DNA of 64,000 bases from Thiobacillus denitrificans (GCA_020723405.1 DYIY01000014.1:45726-109725), one strand, 5' to 3'. Counted from the first letter of the stretch, positions 43,918-53,665 are shown. The notes: a model not told the origin generated them from the sequence alone. A program made the numbers and translations.

Positions 43918-44118
43918 ATGTACGTGTGTATTTGCCAGGCAGTCACGGAAAAGCAAGTGCGGGAAGCCGTCTCCCAGGGCGTCCAGTCCTTGAGCGCCCT
44001 GCGCGAGCAGTTGGGTGTGGCGTCCCAATGCGGCAAATGCGCCCGTTGCGCCCACGGCATCCTCAAGGAATGCCGCAACTGCCCGGGCAGGGAAGACGGC
44101 CTGGCCTGCGCCGCCTGA
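43918..44118 (+). CDS. bfd: bacterioferritin-associated ferredoxin Bfd
   Basis: A 66-residue [2Fe-2S] protein. The four cluster Cys follow the Bfd spacing, CIC near the N-terminus and CGKC about 32 residues later. Bfd reduces the bacterioferritin core to release iron. The ATG at 43918 is preceded by GAGGAG. A Fur-like site upstream fits induction under iron limitation. bfr lies downstream after a 234-base gap. Confidence 0.93.
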   Translation: MYVCICQAVTEKQVREAVSQGVQSLSALREQLGVASQCGKCARCAHGILKECRNCPGREDGLACAA

Positions 44119-44200
44119 CTTCAATCCGCTCCTCGCCATGCAACCCCAACCAGCATAGGCGGAGGGGTTTTGTCGCCCGGCAACGCTGCGCGGCTTTGCC

Positions 44201-44206
44201 TATAAT
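44201..44206 (+). promoter_or_regulatory. putative -10 element TATAAT upstream of bfr
   Basis: A consensus TATAAT lies 147 bases before the bfr start in the bfd-bfr gap; no good -35 hexamer is seen. It suggests that bfr has its own promoter and a long leader. Confidence 0.4.
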
Positions 44207-44352
44207 CGCCTCAACCGGCACCTCCCGGTACTCGCGGCGCCAGCCCACTAGCCAATCTTCCTGCCGATTCCAACTCCGGCTGGACCAGCCACCGGCCCGC
44301 TGCTTTTCCGACCGCCTCCCCGCGGCCAAGGACAACCCATCAAGGAGTCCCC

Positions 44353-44835
44353 ATGAAAGGCGACAAGAAAGTCATTCAACTGCTCAACAAGGCTCTGGCG
44401 GTGGAACTCACCGCCATCAACCAGTATTTCCTCCATGCGCGCATGTACAAGAACTGGGGCCTCAACGCCCTGGGCAAGCATGAATACGAGGAATCCATCG
44501 AAGAGATGAAGCACGCCGACAAGCTCATCGAGCGCATCCTCTTCCTGGAAGGCCTGCCCAATCTGCAAACCCTGAACAAGCTCAGCATCGGCGAGAACGT
44601 GCCCGAGTGTTTGCAGGGCGACCTGAAGCTGGAGCTCGGCGGCCGGGAGCTTTACGTGGAAGCCATCACCTATTGCGAGCAAGTGAAGGATTACGTGTCC
44701 CGGGAGATCCTCGACGGCATCCTGGAAGACACGGAAGAGCACATCGACTACCTGGAAACCCAACTGGGACTGATCGAGCAGATGGGCCTGCAGAACTACC
44801 TGCAAAGCGCCGCAGGGGGCATCGGCGGCTCCTGA
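44353..44835 (+). CDS. bfr: bacterioferritin
   Basis: Heme-containing ferritin of 160 residues that stores iron in 24-mers. Ferroxidase residues Glu18, Glu51, His54, Glu94 and His130 and heme ligand Met52 are all present in E. coli numbering. Position 127, normally Glu in the ExxH motif, is Thr here (DTEEH), with Glu at 128 and 129. An intrinsic terminator follows. Confidence 0.94.
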   Translation: MKGDKKVIQLLNKALAVELTAINQYFLHARMYKNWGLNALGKHEYEESIEEMKHADKLIERILFLEGLPNLQTLNKLSIGENVPECLQGDLKLELGGRELYVEAITYCEQVKDYVSREILDGILEDTEEHIDYLETQLGLIEQMGLQNYLQSAAGGIGGS

Positions 44836-44857
44836 TCTTCGCCGTTCCATCGCAAAG

Positions 44858-44880
44858 AGCGGGCTGCGGCCCGCTTTTTT
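44858..44880 (+). terminator. Rho-independent terminator of bfr
   Basis: AGCGGGC-TGCG-GCCCGCT followed by a run of T. Confidence 0.9.
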
Positions 44881-44919
44881 CATGGTGCGGTGGCCAGGCC
44901 AACTTCCTGGAAGTGTCTC

Positions 44920-44949
44920 TTGCAAATGCGAACTGTTCTCATCTATAGT
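44920..44949 (+). promoter_or_regulatory. promoter with embedded Fur-like box, DUF2325 operon
   Basis: TTGCAA (44920-44925) and TATAGT (44944-44949) are 18 bases apart. Between them TGCGAAC-T-GTTCTCA (44927-44941) is a 7-1-7 palindrome with one mismatch, sharing TGCAAATG-x-GAAC-x-GTT with the bfd site read on the other strand. Bound Fur would block the promoter. Confidence 0.65.
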
Positions 44950-45042
44950 GAGCCCACACCTTCCTGACCCGCTCGGGAGGGCCATCCAGCCAGCCAGGGA
45001 AACCCAGCCAGCCAGCCTCGCCCACGCATTCGGGAGAACGTC

Positions 45043-45330
45043 ATGGATCATCACGACGGCACCGGCCAGGCGGCGTTGTTGGCCGCAGTCATCGAACACC
45101 TGGCCTGCCATTTGCAAACCGGCCGCCCCCGCTCGGCCCACCTGGCCATGTTGCTGCTGGAGCGAATCAGCGCTGGCGAGCAGACCGACCCGGGTTTGCG
45201 GGAACGCTGCCTGCAACTCCAGGAGGTCCTCGCCGAGCGGGCGGGACCGGGCATCCGGCCAGGGATCCGTCCCGCCACCCTGCCCGGCCAGCCCTGGCTG
45301 ACCTGGCACGTAACGGGAGAAGCGGCATGA
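45043..45330 (+). CDS. small hypothetical protein preceding DUF2325
   Basis: A 95-residue soluble protein, mostly helical in the first 70 residues (LLAAVIEHLACHLQTGRP, HLAMLLLERISAGEQT), with a Pro-rich tail. It is the first gene after the Fur-like promoter and overlaps the DUF2325 gene by four bases, so it may be a partner of that protein. Family not recognised. Confidence 0.75.
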   Translation: MDHHDGTGQAALLAAVIEHLACHLQTGRPRSAHLAMLLLERISAGEQTDPGLRERCLQLQEVLAERAGPGIRPGIRPATLPGQPWLTWHVTGEAA

Positions 45331-46685
45331 ATCCCGGCGCCTTCCTTCCACCCGCAGATGAGGAACGAATCAAGGCATGGACCGAGCGGCTGCTCGCCGT
45401 TCCCCTGCCCCTTGAGGCCCTCCCCTGGGAGCAAGCACGCACCAGCCGCCTGCCCAAGCGCCTCTGGGAGCTGGACCCCAAGCTGTTGTGCCCCGTGGTG
45501 GGCACCTGCCTGTCCATGGAAGAAGTCCGCAAGCTGGCCCGCAAACAAGGCTGCATAGCGCCGGAGGCCTCCGACTACGAAGCCCACGTGACCATGGTGG
45601 GCCAGAGCAAGAGCCGCAACCCGGCGTCCGAAGCCCTGCAACAACTGCTCGACCGGCGCCATGCCCTGTGGGTAGGCCGCTTCGCCAAGGCCCGGGATGA
45701 AGCCAGCGTCCTCAACACCTGGCAGTCGGCCCTGGACAAGGGCGAAGCCGCCGGCGCCCTGTGGGGTGCCCTCACCTGCCGGGCCGCCAGCGAATCCGTC
45801 TGGCAGCGCTGCTATGAGGACATCCACATGCTCTCCCACCAGGTGGGCGCCGGGGTGCGGGCGGATCTGGCGCGCAACGCCTCCCAGGAAGCCGAGATCG
45901 CCCGGTTGAAAGGCCAGATCAAGCGGGCGGCCCAGCGCAACGACGAAGAACTGCAACGCCGGGCCAACCGCATCCACTACCTGGAACAGGCTCTGGAAAC
46001 CGCCGAAATCCGGGCCCAGGACCGGGATCTGCTGGCCCGGCGTTTCCAGGCCCTGCGCGAAGGCCAGGGGTTACTGGAAATGGAACAACGCCTGGCCGGC
46101 CTGGAAGAGCAACTGGTCCAGTTGCGCCGTCAGGCCGCCCGGGCCGACGCCCTGGAAGCCAGGCTGGCCGAGCTGCGCAGCGAAAACCAGAAGCAGGCCG
46201 AATCCCTGCGCCTGGCCATGGCCGAACGGGACGCCCTGGAGAAGCTCCTGGAAGACAGCGAGGACATGCCCTGCAGCGATTGCGGTCTGGAAGACGCCTG
46301 CCCGGCCCGCCCCCGCTTCGACGGCCGGCGCCTGCTCTGCGTGGGCGGTCGCTTCAACCTCCAGGCTCTGTACCGCTCCCTGGTGGAAAAGGCCGGTGGC
46401 CAGTTCATCTACCACGACGGCGGCAAGGAAGAAGCCCTGTCCCGCCTGCCGGAACTGCTCAGCCAGGCCGATGCGGTCATCTGCCCCGCCGACAACGTGG
46501 GACACCCGGCCTACTATCAACTGAAGCGCCACTGCAAACAGGCCGGCAAACCCTGCGTGTTGCTGCGCGGCTCGGGTCTGGCCAGTTTCGCCGACGGCCT
46601 GGACCGTCTGGCCCGGGGTCGGCTGGAAATCGGCGGGTCCACCGTCAAGCCCGACGCCGTGGTGCCCCCGGGGTCCGCCAACTGA
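45327..46685 (+). CDS. DUF2325 protein with central coiled coil
   Basis: A 452-residue soluble protein. The N-terminal about 170 residues form a helical domain with CPVVGTCLSMEEVRKLA. Residues about 175-320 form a long coiled coil. A Cys cluster (CSDCGLEDAC) precedes the C-terminal DUF2325 domain (about 335-440, starting LLCVGGRFNLQALY). DUF2325 genes are often found near iron or heme functions; the Fur-like box and adjacent bfr agree. Biochemical role unknown. Confidence 0.88.
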   Translation: MNPGAFLPPADEERIKAWTERLLAVPLPLEALPWEQARTSRLPKRLWELDPKLLCPVVGTCLSMEEVRKLARKQGCIAPEASDYEAHVTMVGQSKSRNPASEALQQLLDRRHALWVGRFAKARDEASVLNTWQSALDKGEAAGALWGALTCRAASESVWQRCYEDIHMLSHQVGAGVRADLARNASQEAEIARLKGQIKRAAQRNDEELQRRANRIHYLEQALETAEIRAQDRDLLARRFQALREGQGLLEMEQRLAGLEEQLVQLRRQAARADALEARLAELRSENQKQAESLRLAMAERDALEKLLEDSEDMPCSDCGLEDACPARPRFDGRRLLCVGGRFNLQALYRSLVEKAGGQFIYHDGGKEEALSRLPELLSQADAVICPADNVGHPAYYQLKRHCKQAGKPCVLLRGSGLASFADGLDRLARGRLEIGGSTVKPDAVVPPGSAN

Positions 46686-46807
46686 CCCAGGTGCACGCGC
46701 CCCGCTCCGGAGACTCGGGGCTTCTGGGGTCGCGTGGATTCAGCCCGGGTAGAAGCGGGTGCCGTCATCCCGGATGAGTTACCCGGGGGGGGGTGGGTGA
46801 AGCGGGC

Positions 46808-46889
46808 GGTGCGGTTCGCTTTGCTCACCGCACCCTACGACGGCTGCGGCGGCCACACGTAGGGTGTGGTGAGGGCAGCGAACCGCACC
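46808..46889. repeat. long palindromic intergenic repeat, copy 2
   Basis: Arms 46808-46838 and 46859-46889 are imperfect reverse complements of 31 bases with the same core as copies 1 and 3. It lies immediately after the SNF2 helicase gene end. Confidence 0.9.
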
Positions 46890-46896
46890 AGAACAC

Positions 46897-49800
46897 TCAA
46901 TCCCCCCGCATCAGCGCCAGCAGATCCTCGGTGGAAGGCAGGGCGGCACTTTCCTCGCCGGACAACACCCCTTCGGCCAGGGCCCGCTTGTCGTCGTGGA
47001 GATCCAGGATGCGTTCCTCGATGCTGCCCTTGAGCACCAGGCGGTAGACGGTGACCGGCCGGAGCTGGCCCATGCGGTGGGCCCGGCCCATGGCCTGGTC
47101 TTCGGCGGCGGGGTTCCACCAGGGGTCGGTGATGATGACGTAGTCGGCGGCGGTGAGGTTGAGGCCGAAGCCGCCGGCCTTGAGGCTGATGAGGAACAGC
47201 TCTCCCTCCCCGGCCTGGAAGGCGGCCACCCGGCGGGTGCGCTCGGCGGCGGGGGTGGTACCGTCCAGGTACTGGTAGGCCAGGCCGGCGGCGTCCAGGG
47301 CGTCGCGCAGCAGGTGCAGGAAATCCACGAACTGGCTGAACACCAAAGCCTTGTGGCCGTTGGCGGCCAGTTCCACGGCCAGTTCGGCGAAGGCCTGGAC
47401 CTTGGCGCCCGGGATGGGCGGTTCGCTGCTGATCAGGCGGGGGTCGCAGGCGGCCCGGCGCAGGCGGGTCAACTGGGCCAGGATGTTGAACCGGGCCACC
47501 CCGGCATTGGCGCTTTCCAGGCTGGACTCCACCTGGGCCACGGCCTGGCGGCGCAGGGCTTCGTAATGGGCGGCTTCGGCCGGACCGGGGACGATGTGCA
47601 GGATCTGTTCGGTGCGTTCCGGCAGTTCCCGCAGCACCTGGGCCTTGGTGCGGCGCAGGATGAAGGGGGCGATGAGCCGGCGCAGCCGGTGCTGGGCCTC
47701 CCGGTCCCGGCTGCGTTCGATGGGACCGGCAAAGCGTTCGTTGAAGCGGCCTTCCGTGCCCAGCAGGCCCGGGTTGGCGAAGCGCATGATGGACCAGAGT
47801 TCCCCCAGGCGGTTTTCCACCGGGGTGCCGGACAGGGCCAGGCGGAAGCCGGCATCCAGCTCGAACAGGGCCCGGGAGCGCTTGGCGGCGGCGTTCTTCA
47901 CCGCCTGGGCCTCGTCGGCCACCAGGGTGTGCCAGGGGCGGGCGGCGAAGTCGTCGCCGGCCTGCTGCAACAGGGTGTAGGAGACGATGACCACGTCCAG
48001 GGGGCCGGCGCCGGCCAGCAGTTCCGCCCGTTCCGCCTCGGCGTAGATGTGGGCGTTGAGGCTGGGGGCGAAACGCTGGATCTCCGCCAGCCAGTTGCCG
48101 CACACGGAAGTAGGGGCCACCACCAGGGCCGCTCCTTCCGGGGCCCGGGCCAGCAGCACGGCCAGGGCCTGGAGGGTCTTGCCCAGGCCCATGTCGTCGG
48201 CCAGGCAGCCGCCGAAACCGGCCTGGGCCAGGCGCATGGCCCAGACGTAACCGTCTTCCTGGTAGGGGCGCAGTTCGGCTTGCAGGGTGCCGGGCAGGGC
48301 CGGCTGGCTCTGCTGGGCGGTTTGCAAGCGATCCACGGCGGCGCGGAAGTCGGCGTCGCTGTCCACTTCCAGGCCGTCCAGGGTGTCGGCCAGCCAGCCG
48401 GCCGCCAGGTGGGGCAGCCGGCTGCCGCCCTTGGTGCCTTTACTCCCTTTTCCGGTCGGTTCGGCCACGCTGGCCAGTTCGGCCAGTTGTTCCTTCAGGC
48501 TGCGGGTGAGGGCGGCATAGACCCCCTCGCCCATCTGGATGTAGCGGCTGCGGCCCTGGGCGGCCTCCAACAGGGCGGTGAAGCCCAGCACCAGGCCGTC
48601 ATCCAGGGTGGCCTGGCCGTCCAGATGGAACCAGTCCCGGTCGCTCTGGATCTTCACCGCCAGGTTGCGGGCGTTCACCTGGATGACCTTGACGGGCTTG
48701 CCCTTGGGCCAGTCCACGGCGGCCAGGGCCGGCAGTTGGGGCAGACTCTCCACGGCGGCCAGGGCTTCTTCCGGATCGTCCAGCAGCCATGCCGCGTCCT
48801 CCTCGTTGCCCGTGTCCGCCAGGAAGGGCAGCGCGTCGAGCACGGCGTCCAGGTGCGTGCGCTCGGCGGCCAGGTCCCGCCGGGTGCCCACGGTTTCGGC
48901 CCCCAGGGCGGCCAGGATGCGTTCCCGGCCCTGGCCCGGGGTGAAGCGGGGACCCTGGGGGCCCAGGGGGGCGGCCACCAGGCGCAGGGTCAGGCCTTCG
49001 CCGGAGGGGCTCAGTTCGGCCCGCAGGCGGGCTTCCGCCGCCTCTTCCCGGGACGCGGCTTCGTTGTCGCCCAGCACCTGGAACTGCCGGGCCAGGCCTT
49101 GCAGGGTGAGGCTCAGGTCGTCCCGGGCCGCTTCGGGCAATTCGAAGTCCTTGCCCAGGAGCTGGGCGGTGCGGCGCTGGGCTTCGTTGAGGCGGACCAG
49201 ACGCAGCCGCTGGGGACCGTCGCGCAGCACGCTCAGGTAGCGCAGGGCCTCGGCGGCCCGGCGATCATCGGCCGTGAAGTAGTAGGTCCCTTCCTTCTCC
49301 GCGTGGGGCGCCGGGCTGATGCGCAAACGATAGCCCTTGTCGGTGCGGATCACCTCCAGTTCCGGGTTGCCGGCCACCAGTTCCAGGAAGGTTTCCGGCG
49401 ACTCTTTCAGGGACACGTGGGGATGGCCCACCAGGGCGGTGATGGCACCGGCCAGATCCAACTGGTCTTGCCGGCTGAAGGGCGAGGGACGCAGACAACG
49501 GGCCGGTCGGGCGTCCTGGGGCGGCAGGGTCCCCTTGTCGGCCAGACGGGCGACATTGACGGGCCGGGGCTTGCCCCAGCCCCGGGCGCCCCGCTTCTGC
49601 TCCAGGGGCTCGATGTTCTGTAACTGGCCATTGCGGTCCACGGTCAGGGACCAGATCAACCGGCTGCTGGCCTGACTCTCGGTTTTGTCCGGGGTGGCCT
49701 GTCCATCGCTCAGTTCCCGGAGCATGGCCAGCACGTCCCGCCAGCGTTCCGGCCGGCCGGCGATGAAGAACCCGGCTGGCGGCTCCTGATCCGCCAGGAC

Positions 49801-51135
49801 GCCCCGGGCGGCCTCCACCTGCCATTGCAGGGCCGCCATGCCCCGGGCGGCCAGATGTTCGCTGAGCCGTCCGGCCAGATCACGCAGGTCGGACAGCCCC
49901 TTGCCGTCCAGCTTCAGGGCGTCCGCGCCCAGCCAGGCGGCCAGAAGCACCTGCCAGAGGTGTTCCAGCACGAGGGGCTGCTTCTGGATGTAGGTGGAAA
50001 CAGCGAACGCCTGGGGATCCATTTCCGCCTTGCCGGTGCGCACGGCCAGGGCGTGGACCCAGCGCCCCCAGGGGGAATAGGGCGACGGCTCCCGTTTGCC
50101 CGATTCGCCGAGACAGAACTTGCGCGCCGCTTCCAGATTGGCCGGGGTGGGCCGGGCCAGCAGAACCAGGGGGTAATACCAGCCCAGGCTGTCGGGAAAG
50201 AACTGTTTGCGGGCGCCGGTCTCGGCCTTGAGGCGTTTGAGGGCCGCCTCGAAGCCGGCCAGGGCCGCGTCGAAACGGCCCTCCTGGGCCAGACGGCCGG
50301 CCCGCAGGGCCTCCACCACCCCGTAATCCAGGCCGGCCAGGGCTTGTTCGAAACGGGGCCAGTCCCCCTGGGCCAGGAGTTGGTCGGCCAGGGCCAGGCG
50401 ATTGGAAGTGGAGAGCTTGCCGGCATCCAGCAGGGCGATGGCATAGTCCCGGACAGGCGCCATGGCCAGCAGCCAGTAGTCGCTGAGCAGGGCCAGGGCC
50501 TCGTAGATCAGGTCGTTCAGCAGGTCCGCATCGATGCGCTGGAAACTGTCCGGATCGAAGTCCAGCAGGGCCGCTTCGATCATGATCTGGCGGCCATCGT
50601 GATGCTGGCCGGCCAGGGTCAATACGCTCTCGAATTCCGCCCGGGTCGCCCCGGTGAACAGCATGAGGCGCAGCACCCCCACCGTGGCGGAGAAGCCCCC
50701 CACGGGCCAGTAAAAGGTGACCCGGGCCGGGTTGTAGCCCTCCACTTTGAACAGGGCCTGGCGGAGGGCCTGGCCGTCCAGATGGTCGAGCAACTGGCGA
50801 TACAGGGCGGCCCGCAATCCCCCCGCCAGGCGGTACACCCCGGGGCGGTAGGTCTCGTGCACCAGGAGGCGGCGGCCTTGCAGGTCGGCCAGGGCGGCCT
50901 TCACGTCGTCGCCGGCAAAGGCCCGGCCATCGCTGCGCCGAAGTTCCAGGGCCCGCAACAGGTTGACGATGTCGGTCTGGCTGCGATGGGCCCAGAACAA
51001 GGCCATGGCCAGGGCCGTGGTCTGGGTGTTGTGGGGCAGGTCTTGGATCAGGGGAACGGCGGTCGCCGCGACGCTGGCGAGCGTTGCCGGTTGGGCAGGC
51101 GGGTCGGGCAGCGTGTCGGGGAAAAGGTCGGACAT
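46897..51135 (-). CDS. SNF2-family helicase (RapA/HepA-like), 1412 residues
   Basis: A very long SNF2 ATPase. The helicase core occupies about 945-1400: Walker A DDMGLGKT, motif II ADEAQAVKN (DEAQ), motif III LALSGTPVENRLGELW, motif V/VI AGGFGLNLTAADYVI and QAMGRAHRMGQ. The first 900 residues are helical with a SNF2-associated SWIM-less region. Such proteins remodel DNA-protein or RNA polymerase complexes. It is monocistronic and flanked on both sides by copies of the 31-base-arm palindrome. Confidence 0.92.
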   Translation of the reverse strand: MSDLFPDTLPDPPAQPATLASVAATAVPLIQDLPHNTQTTALAMALFWAHRSQTDIVNLLRALELRRSDGRAFAGDDVKAALADLQGRRLLVHETYRPGVYRLAGGLRAALYRQLLDHLDGQALRQALFKVEGYNPARVTFYWPVGGFSATVGVLRLMLFTGATRAEFESVLTLAGQHHDGRQIMIEAALLDFDPDSFQRIDADLLNDLIYEALALLSDYWLLAMAPVRDYAIALLDAGKLSTSNRLALADQLLAQGDWPRFEQALAGLDYGVVEALRAGRLAQEGRFDAALAGFEAALKRLKAETGARKQFFPDSLGWYYPLVLLARPTPANLEAARKFCLGESGKREPSPYSPWGRWVHALAVRTGKAEMDPQAFAVSTYIQKQPLVLEHLWQVLLAAWLGADALKLDGKGLSDLRDLAGRLSEHLAARGMAALQWQVEAARGVLADQEPPAGFFIAGRPERWRDVLAMLRELSDGQATPDKTESQASSRLIWSLTVDRNGQLQNIEPLEQKRGARGWGKPRPVNVARLADKGTLPPQDARPARCLRPSPFSRQDQLDLAGAITALVGHPHVSLKESPETFLELVAGNPELEVIRTDKGYRLRISPAPHAEKEGTYYFTADDRRAAEALRYLSVLRDGPQRLRLVRLNEAQRRTAQLLGKDFELPEAARDDLSLTLQGLARQFQVLGDNEAASREEAAEARLRAELSPSGEGLTLRLVAAPLGPQGPRFTPGQGRERILAALGAETVGTRRDLAAERTHLDAVLDALPFLADTGNEEDAAWLLDDPEEALAAVESLPQLPALAAVDWPKGKPVKVIQVNARNLAVKIQSDRDWFHLDGQATLDDGLVLGFTALLEAAQGRSRYIQMGEGVYAALTRSLKEQLAELASVAEPTGKGSKGTKGGSRLPHLAAGWLADTLDGLEVDSDADFRAAVDRLQTAQQSQPALPGTLQAELRPYQEDGYVWAMRLAQAGFGGCLADDMGLGKTLQALAVLLARAPEGAALVVAPTSVCGNWLAEIQRFAPSLNAHIYAEAERAELLAGAGPLDVVIVSYTLLQQAGDDFAARPWHTLVADEAQAVKNAAAKRSRALFELDAGFRLALSGTPVENRLGELWSIMRFANPGLLGTEGRFNERFAGPIERSRDREAQHRLRRLIAPFILRRTKAQVLRELPERTEQILHIVPGPAEAAHYEALRRQAVAQVESSLESANAGVARFNILAQLTRLRRAACDPRLISSEPPIPGAKVQAFAELAVELAANGHKALVFSQFVDFLHLLRDALDAAGLAYQYLDGTTPAAERTRRVAAFQAGEGELFLISLKAGGFGLNLTAADYVIITDPWWNPAAEDQAMGRAHRMGQLRPVTVYRLVLKGSIEERILDLHDDKRALAEGVLSGEESAALPSTEDLLALMRGD

Positions 51136-51217
51136 GGCGGGGCGGGGGACAAGAGACCCCGCATTTTGGCGGGTTCCGCCGGGAAGGTGAAATCTTGGGA
51201 TGGTGGGTGAACCTGGC

Positions 51218-51287
51218 GGTGCGGTTCGCGTTGCTCACCACACCCTACGACGACCGGTAGGGTGTGGTGAGCGCAGCGAACCGCACC
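51218..51287. repeat. long palindromic intergenic repeat, copy 3
   Basis: Arms 51218-51248 and 51257-51287 with an 8-base loop, same core as copies 1 and 2. It lies between ahpF and the helicase gene start. Both this copy and copy 2 are preceded by GGTGGGTGAA. Confidence 0.92.
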
Positions 51288-51301
51288 AAGCGGCCCGGCC
51301 G

Positions 51302-52858
51302 TCAGGCCCCGCCCCGGATCAGATAGTCAAACGCCCCCAGGCTGGCCTTGGCCCCTTCGCCCATGGCGATGATGATCTGCTTGTAGGGCACGGTGGTGCA
51401 GTCCCCCGCCGCGAACACCCCGGGCACGCTGGTCTGGCCCTTGGCATCGACGATGATCTCGCCGAAGCGGGACAGTTCGATGACGCCCTTCAGCCAGTCG
51501 GTGTTGGGCAGCAGGCCGATCTGCACGAACACGCCTTCCAGGGCGATGTGCTGGCTCTGGCCCGTCACCCGGTCGGTGTAGGTCAGTCCGTTCACCTTGT
51601 GGCCGTCGCCGTTCACTTCCGTGGTCTGGGCGCTCTTGATGACCGTCACGTTGGCCAGGCTGTAGAGCTTGTCCTGGAGCACCTTGTCGGCCCGCAAGGC
51701 GTCGCCGAATTCCAGCAGGGTCACGTGGCCGACGATGCCGGCCAGGTCGATGGCGGCTTCCACGCCGGAGTTGCCGCCGCCCACCACGGCCACGTGCTTG
51801 CCCTTGAACAGGGGGCCGTCGCAGTGGGGGCAGTAGGCCACGCCCTTGCCCCGGTAGGTCTGTTCGCCGGGCACGTTGAGTTCCCGCCAGCGGGCGCCGG
51901 TGGCCAGGATGAGGGCCCTGGCCTTGAGCACCGCGCCGTTTTCCAGGCGGATCTCGTGGAAGGCGCCGTTCTTGCCCGGCATCAGGGCCTGGGCCTTTTG
52001 CAGGTTCATGATGTCCACGGCGTATTCCTTCACGTGCTCCTCCAGGGCCCGGCCCAGCTTGGGGCCGTCGGTGTGGGGCACGGAGATCAGGTTCTCGATG
52101 GCCAGGGTGTCCATGACCTGGCCGCCGAAGCGTTCCGCCAGCACGCCGGTGCGGATGCCCTTGCGCGCCGCGTACACCGCTGCCGCCGCACCGGCCGGGC
52201 CGCCGCCCACCACCAGCACGTCGAAGGGGGTCTGTTCGGCCAGCCGGGCCGCGTCCCGCTCGGCGGCGCCGGTGTCCAGACGGGCCACGATTTCCTCGAT
52301 GCTCATGCGGCCGTTCTCGAAGGGCTCGCCGTTCAGCCAGACGCTGGGCACGGCCATGATCTGCCGGGCGCTCACCTCGTCCTGGTACAGGGCGCCGTCG
52401 ATCATCACGTTCTGGATTGCCGGATTCAGGGCGGCCATGGCGTTGAGGGCCTGCACCACGTCCGGGCAGTTGTGGCAGGACAGGGAGATGTAGGTCTCGA
52501 AGCGCAGGGGGCCCGTGAGGGAACGGATGGCCGTCGCCGTGTCCTCGGCGATCTTGGGCGCGTAGCCGCTAGCCTGCAGCAGGGCCAGGATCAGGGAAGT
52601 GAACTCGTGGCCCATGGGCAGGCCGGCGAAGCGCATGCGCGGGGCCTCGCCCACCTTGCCGATGGAGAAGGAGGGGCGGCGGGCGTCATGGCCATTTTCG
52701 AGGAGGCTGACCTTGTCGGACAGGCTGGCGATGTCCTCCAGCAGGCCGCGCATTTCGGCGGACTTGGGGCTGTCGTCCAGGGAGGCCACCAGTTCGATGG
52801 GGGCCACGAGCTTTTCCAGGTAGACCTTGAGTTGGGTCTTGATGTTGGCGTCGAGCAT
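51302..52858 (-). CDS. ahpF: alkyl hydroperoxide reductase subunit F
   Basis: Flavoprotein disulfide reductase of 518 residues. The N-terminal tandem thioredoxin-like domain has [10 protein letters not shown] near 130. The FAD motif [17 protein letters not shown] lies near 217 and the redox pair [11 protein letters not shown] near 346. It passes electrons from NADH to AhpC, encoded 118 bases upstream on the same strand. Confidence 0.95.
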   Translation of the reverse strand: MLDANIKTQLKVYLEKLVAPIELVASLDDSPKSAEMRGLLEDIASLSDKVSLLENGHDARRPSFSIGKVGEAPRMRFAGLPMGHEFTSLILALLQASGYAPKIAEDTATAIRSLTGPLRFETYISLSCHNCPDVVQALNAMAALNPAIQNVMIDGALYQDEVSARQIMAVPSVWLNGEPFENGRMSIEEIVARLDTGAAERDAARLAEQTPFDVLVVGGGPAGAAAAVYAARKGIRTGVLAERFGGQVMDTLAIENLISVPHTDGPKLGRALEEHVKEYAVDIMNLQKAQALMPGKNGAFHEIRLENGAVLKARALILATGARWRELNVPGEQTYRGKGVAYCPHCDGPLFKGKHVAVVGGGNSGVEAAIDLAGIVGHVTLLEFGDALRADKVLQDKLYSLANVTVIKSAQTTEVNGDGHKVNGLTYTDRVTGQSQHIALEGVFVQIGLLPNTDWLKGVIELSRFGEIIVDAKGQTSVPGVFAAGDCTTVPYKQIIIAMGEGAKASLGAFDYLIRGGA

Positions 52859-52976
52859 GGTGTTCTCCTGATAGAGAGGGCAATACGAAGCCGTTGCCGT
52901 GTGATCGGGTGGTACGACGGCTTGGTGTTGCGCTCTGGGTTGGGACCCTCCCCCCGAGGGGGAGGGGAGTTGAAGG

Positions 52977-53543
52977 TCAGATCTTGCCGACCAGGTCCAG
53001 GCTGGGGGTCAGGGTGGCGTCGCCATCCTTCCACTTGGCCGGGCAGACTTCGTTGGGGTGGGCAGCCACGTACTGGGCGGCCTTCAGCTTGCGCAGGGTC
53101 TCCTTCACGTCCCGGGCGATGGCGTTGTCATGCACTTCCAGGGTCTTGATGACGCCATCGGGGTTGATGACGAAGGTGCCGCGCAGGGCCAGGCCGGCTT
53201 CCGGAATGTGCACGCCGAAGGCGTTGGTCAGGGCGTGGGTGGGGTCGCCCACCAGGGGGAACTTGGCCTTGCCCACTGCAGGAGAGGTCTCGTGCCACAC
53301 CTTGTGGGAGAAGTGGGTGTCGGTGGTGACGATGTACACCTCGGCGCCGGCGGCTTCGAACTCGGCGTAGTTGTCGGCGGCGTCCTCGATCTCGGTGGGG
53401 CAGTTGAAGGTGAAGGCGGCCGGCATGAAGATCAGGACGGACCACTTGCCGTGCAGGCTCTTCTCGGTGACTTCCACGAACTTGCCGTTGTGGAAGGCCT
53501 GGGCGGTGAAGGGCTGAACCTGGGTGTTGATGAGGGATTGCAT
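52977..53543 (-). CDS. ahpC: alkyl hydroperoxide reductase subunit C (peroxiredoxin)
   Basis: Typical 2-Cys peroxiredoxin of 188 residues. Peroxidatic Cys is in [14 protein letters not shown] near 47, resolving Cys in [11 protein letters not shown] near 166, with the C-terminal GKI end. It reduces peroxides and is recycled by AhpF. An inverted repeat lies about 100 bases upstream; OxyR control is expected from family knowledge. Confidence 0.96.
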   Translation of the reverse strand: MQSLINTQVQPFTAQAFHNGKFVEVTEKSLHGKWSVLIFMPAAFTFNCPTEIEDAADNYAEFEAAGAEVYIVTTDTHFSHKVWHETSPAVGKAKFPLVGDPTHALTNAFGVHIPEAGLALRGTFVINPDGVIKTLEVHDNAIARDVKETLRKLKAAQYVAAHPNEVCPAKWKDGDATLTPSLDLVGKI

Positions 53544-53646
53544 CTGCGTATCTCCTGAGTGGGTGGGTAAGTCGGTTGAAGTCTTGCTTCGGGGTCCACT
53601 CTACGGAGGTAGGGTTATTTATTCCAATTGAATGATCTGATTCGGA

Positions 53647-53665
53647 TGATCGATAAACTCGATCA
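53647..53665. promoter_or_regulatory. inverted repeat upstream of ahpC
   Basis: TGATCGA-TAAAC-TCGATCA has perfect 7-base arms and lies 104 bases before the ahpC start, between ahpC and the next gene end. It does not match the OxyR ATAG-N7-CTAT pattern well. Role unknown. Confidence 0.35.

Noticed and set aside
46996..49623. Plus-strand ORF of 875 codons
   Set aside because: Antisense to the SNF2 helicase motifs; composition is Gly/Gln-rich without any domain.
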